DNA of 64,000 nt, taken from assembly GCF_008704855.1 (NCBI RefSeq), contig NZ_CP023691.1, positions 1,860,001-1,924,000 on the forward strand, given 5' to 3'. This DNA is from Streptomyces platensis. Lineage in GTDB: Bacteria; Actinomycetota; Actinomycetes; Streptomycetales; Streptomycetaceae. The notes under the pieces were generated by a model. That model did no database searches and was not told the DNA's origin. It worked only from the letters and a program-made list of their open reading frames with translations. Positions 36,815 to 43,017 of this stretch are shown here, in pieces. Every line of letters starts with the position of its first letter. Within the stretch, counting starts at the first letter, position 1. The translations under genes and the position numbers were made by a program.

Positions 36815-36861
36815 AGTGCAGACGCTATCCGTACCGGGGCCGGTCCCGCACAATAGATGCG

Positions 36862-37050
36862 ATGCCGGAATACGAATTCTGCGATGTGTATGTGCCCCGG
36901 GGAGTCTCCCGGAACGCCGCCACACGCCTGCTGACGGACCATGCCGAGTACGGACACTGGGAGTTGGACCGACTGCGTCTGAACCCCGACGGGAGCCGTA
37001 AGGTACGGCTGCGTCGCCGGATCATCCGCCAGCTCCGCGCGACGTGGTGA
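36862..37050 (+). CDS. DUF5703 family small protein
   Basis: 62 residues, basic, of the small actinobacterial DUF5703 family (PEYEFCDVYVPRGVSR ... RRRIIRQLRATW). It is short and highly conserved in Streptomyces; function unknown. Tyr/Arg-rich composition with an alternating pattern suggests a small beta/alpha nucleic-acid- or protein-binding unit, which is speculation. No ribosome site precedes the ATG, so the transcript may be leaderless. It shares its promoter region with the divergent gene. Confidence 0.85.
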   Translation: MPEYEFCDVYVPRGVSRNAATRLLTDHAEYGHWELDRLRLNPDGSRKVRLRRRIIRQLRATW

Positions 37051-37075
37051 GCGCCACCGGGGGCTGAACACAGCG

Positions 37076-37105
37076 GAGCGGGCCCCGTCGAGACGGGGCC
37101 CGCTC
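37076..37105. terminator. Bidirectional terminator between DUF5703 gene and chpC
   Basis: GAGCGGGCCCCGTC at 37076-37089 and its complement at 37092-37105, closing on a very short loop. It serves both convergent genes. Confidence 0.75.
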
Positions 37106-37136
37106 GCTGAGCTGCCGGTGAGCTATCTGCTGCTGA

Positions 37137-37952
37137 TCACCGGCGGGCGGCGCGCGCCTTGCGGTAGAGCAGGGCGCCACCGAGCAGCATCCCGGCACTG
37201 GCCGGAACCGCGTAGCCGATCGAGCCCGCACCGGTGTGCGCGAGGTTCCCGACGGGCTTGGCCGGCGTCACCTGCTGGCTGGGCGCCTGCGGCTTGGCCG
37301 GCTTGTGCGGGGTCTGCTGGCTCGGGTTACCCGGCTGGTGAGGCTTGCCGGGGTGGTGCGGCGTGCTCGGGTGGTGCGGCTTACCCGGCTCGTGCGGCTT
37401 ACCCGGCTCATGCGGCTTGCCCGGCTCATGCGGCTTGCCCGGGTGATGGGGCTTGCCGGGGTGGTGCGGGTTGCTCGGGTGGTGCGGCCTGCCCGGGGTC
37501 GCCGAGGACCCGTTGGCGCAGTGGTTGCCGAAGGTGGGGTTCAGGAGCCCGCCTCCCGAGACATTGTTGCCGCAGGCGTTGACCGGTACGTCGACCGGAG
37601 CCTGGACATTGTTGCCCGACACGACACCCGGCGAGTTCGCGGTGGTACCGGCGGCGCCGGCCCCCGTGTGCCCGCCCTGATGGTGATTCCCACCGTGGTG
37701 CCTGCCACCGACGTCGTTGGCGCAGCGGTTGCCGAACGCGGGGTTCAGCAGCCCGACCACATTGACGGTGTTACCGCAGGCGTTCACCGGCACATGCACC
37801 GGTACCTGAACGTTGTTGCCGGATCCCACGCCCGGCGAATTCGCCGCCCCTCCGGCGGCTCCCGCGTCGGCCTGTGCGTAGCCGGCGGCCATGGCGAGTA
37901 CGCCACTGGCGGCGGCCGCGGTGATCAGGCCCTTTCGTGCGACCTGTCTCAT
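37137..37952 (-). CDS. chpC: Long chaplin, sortase-anchored
   Basis: 271-residue cell-wall-anchored chaplin that helps coat aerial hyphae with the hydrophobic amyloid layer. It has a signal peptide (1 to about 28, ending AQA), then two chaplin domains (about 33-78 and 103-147). Each carries the NSPGVxSGNNVQ start and a Cys pair (ACGN ... F GN xC). A His/Pro/Gly/Lys stalk of tandem HxPGKP units runs from about 152 to 205. The sortase signal LAHTG is at 237-241, followed by a membrane helix and a basic tail. The LAxTG form is that used by class E sortases of Streptomyces. Pairing with a short chaplin just upstream matches chpC-chpH. Confidence 0.93.
   Translation of the reverse strand: MRQVARKGLITAAAASGVLAMAAGYAQADAGAAGGAANSPGVGSGNNVQVPVHVPVNACGNTVNVVGLLNPAFGNRCANDVGGRHHGGNHHQGGHTGAGAAGTTANSPGVVSGNNVQAPVDVPVNACGNNVSGGGLLNPTFGNHCANGSSATPGRPHHPSNPHHPGKPHHPGKPHEPGKPHEPGKPHEPGKPHHPSTPHHPGKPHQPGNPSQQTPHKPAKPQAPSQQVTPAKPVGNLAHTGAGSIGYAVPASAGMLLGGALLYRKARAARR
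37330..37498 (-). repeat. Tandem 18-bp repeats encoding the chaplin stalk
   Basis: About eight or nine in-frame units of the form GGCAAGCCGCATGAGCCG, encoding GKPHEP/GKPHHP. Units with E-P are nearly identical in DNA and lie side by side, so copy number could change by slippage. Confidence 0.8.
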
Positions 37953-38036
37953 AGGTTGTTCCCCTGCCTAGTGCCTTCAGGAATACGGACGAGTGGCGGT
38001 CTTCGGGAAGATCCACCCGCCCGCCGAAATACCCAG

Positions 38037-38070
38037 CGGCTCCGGATTGCGTGGCACGCCCCCGGAGCCG
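38037..38070 (-). terminator. Terminator downstream of chpH
   Basis: CGGCTCCGG at 38037-38045 and CCGGAGCCG at 38062-38070, perfect 9-bp arms, 57 bases past the chpH stop. It suggests that chpH and chpC are separately transcribed. Confidence 0.6.
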
Positions 38071-38126
38071 AGCCGGGTCAGACCCTTTTTACGGGTGTAA
38101 ATACAACGCCAAAGGACGTCAGAAGG

Positions 38127-38360
38127 TCACTTGTTGACGCAGCCGGCGCCGAAGGTGGGGTTCAGCAGCCCGATCACGGAGATCGTGTTACCGCAGACGT
38201 TCACCGGGACCTGGACCGGCACCTGAATGGTGTTGCCGGACACCGCACCCGGAGAGTTCAGGGCCGCACCCTGGGCACCCGAGTCGGCAACGGCCAGGCC
38301 GGCACCGGCGAGTACGACACCACCAGCGACTGCCGCAGCTGCGACGACCTTCTTGATCAT
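38127..38360 (-). CDS. chpH: Short chaplin
   Basis: 77 residues: a signal peptide (MIKKVVAAAAVAGGVVLAG ... AVA, about 1-25) and one chaplin domain. The domain reads NSPGAVSGNTIQVPVQVPVN ending in CGNTISVIGLLNPTFGAGC, with the two conserved cysteines. After secretion it should assemble with other chaplins into amyloid-like fibres on aerial structures and spores. An ideal ribosome site (AGGAGG, five bases before ATG) predicts high expression. Its place next to the long chaplin gene is the chpC-chpH arrangement of S. coelicolor. The chpH/chpE distinction rests on position and on close resemblance to ChpH. Confidence 0.93.
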   Translation of the reverse strand: MIKKVVAAAAVAGGVVLAGAGLAVADSGAQGAALNSPGAVSGNTIQVPVQVPVNVCGNTISVIGLLNPTFGAGCVNK

Positions 38361-38502
38361 TAGTCCTCCTTGTAGGCAATACGATCCCAGCCGCGGACCG
38401 CACTGACTGCAACGAGGAAAATGCCGTTCAAGCTACGAACACATCGGCGCGTTCACTCTTTTCAGCGAAGCCGGCGCGAAAGGCAGGAAAATCGCGCCGA
38501 AT

Positions 38503-39828
38503 TCAGCTCTGTTCGATGAACCGGTCGAGCACCCGCACCCCGAACTTCAGCCCGTCCACCGGCACTCGCTCATCCACACCGTGGAACATCCCCGCGAAGT
38601 CCAGCTCCGGCGGCAGCTTCAGCGGAGCGAAGCCGAATCCGCGGATCCCGAGATCGTCGAAGGACTTGGCGTCCGTTCCCGCGGAGAGCATGTACGGCAC
38701 CGCCCGCGCGATCGGGTCCTCGGCCTGGAGCGCCGACTGCATCGCCTGCACCAGCGCACCGTCGAAGGTGGTCTCCAGCGCCTTGTCCGCGTGCACGTCC
38801 TCACGCCGGACGCGCGGGCCCAGGAGGCGGTCCACGTCGGCCAGGAACTCCTCCTCGTAGCCCGGCAGGAACCGGCCGTCGACATGCGCGGTGGCCTGCC
38901 CCGGGATGACGTTGACCTTGTAACCGGCGCCCAGCTGTGTGGGGTTGGCGGTGTTCTTGAGGGAGGCGCCGATCAGCTTGGCGATGCCGCCGAGCTTGGC
39001 CAGCGTGGCGTCCATGTCCTCCGGGTCGAGCTCGGTGCCCAGCGCGTCGCCGAGCTGGTCGAGGAAGGACCGCAGGGTCTTCGTCACCCGCACCGGGAAC
39101 TCGTGCCGGCCCAACCGCCCGACGGCCTCGGACAGTTCGGTGATGGCGTTGTCCTTGTGGATCATCGAACCGTGTCCGGCGCTGCCGTCCACGGTCAGCT
39201 TCATCCAGTGCATGCCCTTCTGGGCCGTCTCGATGAGGTACAGCCGCACCTGCTCGTTGACGGTGAAGGAGAAGCCGCCGACCTCGCTGATCGCCTCCGT
39301 GACACCCTCGAAAAGGTGCGGGTGGTGGTCGACGAGGTAGCGCGCGCCGTAGGTGCCGCCCGCCTCCTCGTCCGCGAGGAACGCCAGCACGATGTCGCGC
39401 GGCGGCTTGCGGCCGGTGCGCAGCCGGTCGCGGACGACGGCCAGCGTCATCGCGTCCATGTCCTTCATGTCGACCGCGCCGCGGCCCCAGACGCACCCGT
39501 CGGCGATCTCGCCGGAGAAGGGGTGATGGGTCCAGTCGTCGGCATTGGCCGGGACGACGTCGGTGTGGCCGTGGATCAGCAGTCCGGGCCGCGAGCGGTC
39601 CTCGCCCTCGATGCGGGCGACGGTCGAGGCGCGGCCCTTGTGGGACTCGAAGATCTGCGGCTCCAGGCCGACCTCGGCGAGCTTCTCCGCGACGTACTCG
39701 GCGGCGGCCCGCTCACCCGGGCCCGAGTGATCGCCGTAGTTGCTGGTGTCCATCCTGATCAGATCCCGGCACAGGTCGACGACCTCGTCCTCACCGGTGA
39801 CCCCACGGGCCGGCTGCGACGCGCTCAT
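38503..39828 (-). CDS. M20/M25/M40 family metallopeptidase
   Basis: 441-residue zinc-dependent exopeptidase or deacylase of the M20 family, cytoplasmic. The metal motif HGHTDVVPAN near residue 85 is followed by WGRGAVDMKDMDA with the bridging Asp and by LADEEAGGTYGA with the catalytic Glu. A dimerisation lid domain follows (about 190-320). A further ligand His lies near the C-terminus (MFHGVDERVP). The ATG at 39828 follows GCGAGG. The family includes carboxypeptidases, succinyl-diaminopimelate desuccinylases and acetylornithine deacetylases; the substrate cannot be chosen here. Confidence 0.92.
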   Translation of the reverse strand: MSASQPARGVTGEDEVVDLCRDLIRMDTSNYGDHSGPGERAAAEYVAEKLAEVGLEPQIFESHKGRASTVARIEGEDRSRPGLLIHGHTDVVPANADDWTHHPFSGEIADGCVWGRGAVDMKDMDAMTLAVVRDRLRTGRKPPRDIVLAFLADEEAGGTYGARYLVDHHPHLFEGVTEAISEVGGFSFTVNEQVRLYLIETAQKGMHWMKLTVDGSAGHGSMIHKDNAITELSEAVGRLGRHEFPVRVTKTLRSFLDQLGDALGTELDPEDMDATLAKLGGIAKLIGASLKNTANPTQLGAGYKVNVIPGQATAHVDGRFLPGYEEEFLADVDRLLGPRVRREDVHADKALETTFDGALVQAMQSALQAEDPIARAVPYMLSAGTDAKSFDDLGIRGFGFAPLKLPPELDFAGMFHGVDERVPVDGLKFGVRVLDRFIEQS

Positions 39829-40144
39829 GCCGAAACCTCGCTTCGCCCGGGCCCGCATTCGCGCGGCGCGCACCTCTCCACGGTGTGCTCGCGCAGCTCG
39901 CTGAGCTCCCTCACAGTGCCTCCTCTGGGTTCACGGCCGCATCGCGCGCCCGGAGGAGCGCGGCCCGCGGCGGGTCCACTGCCATCCTCCACCCGTCGCC
40001 CGCTGGGCCCAAGGCCGCAATACTCCCGACATGCCCTGGTCACAGGCCCACATCCGGCCACCTGTGCGGGTGATCGACCACCCTCGAAGGTTTGCTATTG
40101 TTTTCCACGTCGGAACGGCCCAGGGCCGAAACGGCAGACACCTT
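39829..40144. other. Intergenic region between the M20 gene and tRNA-Leu
   Basis: 316 bases without a supported gene. The right end holds the tRNA promoter: a short AT-rich patch with a plausible -10, TATTGT at 40096-40101. Remaining sequence should include the M20 promoter on the minus strand. No repeat or strong hairpin was seen. Confidence 0.5.
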
Positions 40145-40229
40145 GTCCGGGTGGCGGAATGGCAGACGCGCTAGCTTGAGGTGCTAGTGCCCTTTATCGG
40201 GCGTGGGGGTTCAAGTCCCCCCTCGGACA
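40145..40229 (+). tRNA. tRNA-Leu (anticodon GAG)
   Basis: 85 nucleotides. The acceptor stem pairs GTCCGGG with CTCGGAC, followed by discriminator A; CCA is not encoded. The anticodon stem CTAGC/GCTAG encloses TTGAGGT, giving GAG, which reads CUC and CUU. The long variable arm (TGCCC...GGGCG) is typical of leucine tRNA, and the T arm is GGGGG-TTCAAGT-CCCCC. It is followed by a strong hairpin. Confidence 0.97.
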
Positions 40230-40239
40230 CTCGCAGTAT

Positions 40240-40277
40240 CAACGCCCGCACCGGCCGCTCGGCCGGGGCGGGCGTTG
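40240..40277 (+). terminator. Terminator after tRNA-Leu
   Basis: CAACGCCCGC and GCGGGCGTTG arms with an inner CCGGCC/GGCCGG stem, beginning 10 bases after the tRNA and followed by GTCGTTT. Confidence 0.8.
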
Positions 40278-40387
40278 GTCGTTTCCGCCTGGGCGCGCGG
40301 GCGCCGGGTGCCGCTCACACCAGGTCCGTGGCCGATCGCCGCCCGTACCGACTTGAGACCCCGGCCGACCTGGGGTTCTCTTGCCGG

Positions 40388-41329
40388 GTGAGACGCAGAT
40401 CGCCGGTTCCGCCGGCCCCTCTCCCGCAGCGTGACGGGATCGACGCCGTGCGGGTGCGGCTGCCCGCCGATCCGGGCGGGGTGTGGGGCACCGTCCGGGA
40501 TCATCTGGTCGACCGGTTCCAGGGGGCGATCGGGGCCGGGCGGGTGGACGCCATGCTGGGGGCGGGGCGGTTCGTCGGGGTGGACGGGGTGCTGAGCGGG
40601 GGCGAGGCGTATGCGGCCGGACGGTATGTGTGGTTCCACCGGGACTTCGCGCCGGAGGTGCCGGTGCCGTTCGAGGTGGGGATCATCCACCGGGACGAGC
40701 GGATCGTGATCGCCGACAAACCGCACTTTCTGGCCACGACTCCGCGCGGGCGGCACATCACCGAGACCGCGCTGGCGCGGCTGCGGCGGGACCTCGGGCT
40801 GCCCGCGCTGCAGCCCGCGCACCGGCTGGACCGGCTGACGGCGGGGCTGGCGCTGTTCGTCGTACGGCCCGAGGACCGGGGCGCGTACCAGAATCTGTTC
40901 GGCGAGCGGCGGGTGCGCAAGGAGTACGAGGCGGTGGCTCCTTACGACGGGGCGGTGGCGCTGCCGGTGACCGTGCGCAGCCGGATCGTGAAGGAGCGCG
41001 GGGTGATGGCCGCGCGCGAGGAGGCCGGGGCGCCGAACGCGGAGAGCCGGATCGAGCTGGTGGAGCGGCGGGGCGGGCTCGGGCGGTACCGGCTGCTGCC
41101 CGCGACCGGCCGTACCCATCAGCTGCGGGTCCATATGAACGGCCTCGGGCTGCCGATCCGCCATGACCCGGTCTATCCGGTCGTCACCGACCCGGCCCCG
41201 GACGACTTCCGTGCGCCGCTCCAACTGCTCGCCAGGATCCTGGAGTTCACCGATCCGGTGGACGGCCGGGTACGGCGGTTCGAGAGCCGGCTGCGGCTGG
41301 CCGACTGGGCGGACGGCCCGATCGGCTGA
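40388..41329 (+). CDS. RluA-family RNA pseudouridine synthase
   Basis: 313 residues. It converts a uridine in rRNA or tRNA to pseudouridine. The catalytic motif PAHRLDRLTAGLALF near residue 140 carries the essential Asp, and VRKEYEAVAPY and GRTHQLRVHM are the later family motifs. There is no clear S4 domain; the N-terminal 85 residues include DHLVDRFQGAIGAGRV. Start is a GTG at 40388 because no ATG fits and the frame upstream runs into the tRNA. The ribosome site is weak. The target position in RNA is unknown. Confidence 0.9.
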   Translation: MRRRSPVPPAPLPQRDGIDAVRVRLPADPGGVWGTVRDHLVDRFQGAIGAGRVDAMLGAGRFVGVDGVLSGGEAYAAGRYVWFHRDFAPEVPVPFEVGIIHRDERIVIADKPHFLATTPRGRHITETALARLRRDLGLPALQPAHRLDRLTAGLALFVVRPEDRGAYQNLFGERRVRKEYEAVAPYDGAVALPVTVRSRIVKERGVMAAREEAGAPNAESRIELVERRGGLGRYRLLPATGRTHQLRVHMNGLGLPIRHDPVYPVVTDPAPDDFRAPLQLLARILEFTDPVDGRVRRFESRLRLADWADGPIG

Positions 41330-41501
41330 TCCTGAGACCTGGGTGCGGGACGCCGCTTATGCTGACCGCTCTGACGGGGTTCACGGACGGCGGCGGGGGC
41401 GGCGGTGCGCGTACGGATCAAGGGCGGGCGGGGCTCGGAGGCCGGGGGCTGCGGGGGGCGCGCGGCACCGGTGGACCGGCCCGGGCGGCGGGAGTAGTGC
41501 G

Positions 41502-43001
41502 GTGGCGTCGGCGCTGTCCGATCCGTCCCGCTCGTGCGCCGTCCTGATCGGCACCCATGCGTACACGGAGCTGGATGACCTTCCGCCGGTGGCGCGCAAC
41601 GTCAGCCGGCTGCGGGAGCTGTGCTGTGATCCGGCGGTCTGGGGGCTGGCCGACGAGCGGTGCCGGGTGCTGCGGCAGGCGTCGCGGGAGGTGATCCTGA
41701 AGGCGGTGGAGGACGCCACCGTTGAGGCGACCGACACCGTGGTCGTGTATTACGCCGGGCACGGTCTGGTCGATCCGCGTTCGGGCGAACTCCATCTCGC
41801 GCTGCCCTGTTCGCAGGCGGGTCCGTCGTACACGGCGCTGCGTTACGAGGAGCTGCGGTCGGTCCTGCTCCACCCGTCGGGCGGGCGGCCCACCGCCCCG
41901 CGGACCGTGGTGATTCTGGACTGCTGCTGGAGCGGGCTGGCGCTGGACGGCCTGATGCAGGCCCCGGATGTCGCGCCCGCGGTGGCCGTCGAGGGGGCGT
42001 GTGTGCTGACCGCCACGGCCGGGACACGGCAGGCGCTGGCCCCGCCGGGCGAGACGTACACCGCGTTCACCGGGGAGCTGATCCGGATCGTGGAAGACGG
42101 GGTACCGGGGCGGCCCGCTCTGCTGAGCATGGCGGCGCTGTTCGCGGAGCTGACGGCGGCGCTCACCGCGAAGTCCCGGCCGCTGCCCCAGCTGAGCACC
42201 CGCCAGACCGCCGGGGAGATCTGCCTGTTCCGTAACCGAGCCGGGGCGACGGACGCGCGTCCCGTGGTCGAGGCGGCGCCGTCGCGGGTTTTGGTGGGCC
42301 CGACGGCCGGGGGGACCGTCCCGTCGGACGGCGGGATGGCGTCCCCGGCGCGGGTGCGGGTGCCGTTCGGCGAGCCGGAGCCCGGTCTGCCGCAGCTGGT
42401 ACCGGTGGCGGTCACGGAGACGCGGACTGTCGGGCTGGGCCGGTACCCGGTGACCCATGCGCAGTTCGGTGCCTTCCTCCGGGATCCGGCGAACGCGCGC
42501 TGGCACCCGGCGGCCGCGCGGGCGGCGGGCACGGACGTGGACGACAACTACCTGGCGGGCTGGAGCGGTGCGGACTTCCCGGCGGGGCGTGCGGAGCACC
42601 CGGTGGTCGCGGTGAGCTTTCCCGCGGCCCGCGCGTATCTGGCCTGGGCGGGCCGCCGGCTGGGCGTTCCGCTGCGGCTGCCGACCGCGGCGGAGTGGGA
42701 GCTGGCGGCGCGGGCCGGGCGGAGCGGTGAGTGGTGGCGTGCGGAGATCGCGGCGGGCCGGGTGAACTTCCTCGGCAGTCATGCCGCGTTGACCCCGGTC
42801 GGGGAATTCCCACCGAACCCGTACAACATCGGCGATTTGCTCGGTAACGTCTGGGACATCTGCGTGGACGACAGGGGGGCGCCGGTGTTGCGCGGCGGGG
42901 CCTATGACACCCCCGCGGCTCGGCTGCGGGAGGAACTGTCGCCACGGTCACCGGTCGAGTGCCGCGGGAACGTCGGGTTCCGGTGCGCCGGCGACCTGTG
43001 A
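41502..43001 (+). CDS. Caspase-like protease fused to a SUMF1/FGE-like domain
   Basis: 499 residues. The N-terminal peptidase C14 domain (about 10-240) has the caspase dyad, His87 in YYAGHGLVD and Cys142 in ILDCCWSG, preceded by the strand SCAVLIGTHAY. A flexible Pro/Gly linker (about 245-295) leads to a formylglycine-generating-enzyme-fold domain (about 297-499) with YPVTHAQFGAFL, LPTAAEWELAARAG, LGNVWDICVDD and GNVGFRCAGDL. The usual cysteine pair of true FGEs is absent, so this domain probably binds rather than oxidises. Start GTG at 41502 has GGGAG upstream; a possible -10 (TATGCT) is at 41358-41363. It heads a tight three-gene operon. Caspase-FGE fusions are known in bacterial conflict and self-killing systems; activation and target are unknown. 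Confidence 0.85.
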   Translation: MASALSDPSRSCAVLIGTHAYTELDDLPPVARNVSRLRELCCDPAVWGLADERCRVLRQASREVILKAVEDATVEATDTVVVYYAGHGLVDPRSGELHLALPCSQAGPSYTALRYEELRSVLLHPSGGRPTAPRTVVILDCCWSGLALDGLMQAPDVAPAVAVEGACVLTATAGTRQALAPPGETYTAFTGELIRIVEDGVPGRPALLSMAALFAELTAALTAKSRPLPQLSTRQTAGEICLFRNRAGATDARPVVEAAPSRVLVGPTAGGTVPSDGGMASPARVRVPFGEPEPGLPQLVPVAVTETRTVGLGRYPVTHAQFGAFLRDPANARWHPAAARAAGTDVDDNYLAGWSGADFPAGRAEHPVVAVSFPAARAYLAWAGRRLGVPLRLPTAAEWELAARAGRSGEWWRAEIAAGRVNFLGSHAALTPVGEFPPNPYNIGDLLGNVWDICVDDRGAPVLRGGAYDTPAARLREELSPRSPVECRGNVGFRCAGDL

Positions 43002-43017
43002 CGACGAGAGGAGATCC

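Noticed and set aside
37330-37498. CRISPR-like array
   Set aside because: The repeats are contiguous, in frame and encode the chaplin stalk; there are no spacers.
40145-40229. tRNA-Leu as an attachment site for an integrated element
   Set aside because: There is no integrase, no duplicated tRNA 3' end nearby, and the genes after it show no change in composition.
41359-41547. Small 62-codon ORF before the caspase gene
   Set aside because: It is almost only Gly, Arg and Ala, has no ribosome site and overlaps the caspase start.
42391-43001. Genuine sulfatase-activating FGE
   Set aside because: The cysteine pair is missing, the domain is fused to a caspase and no sulfatase gene is near.
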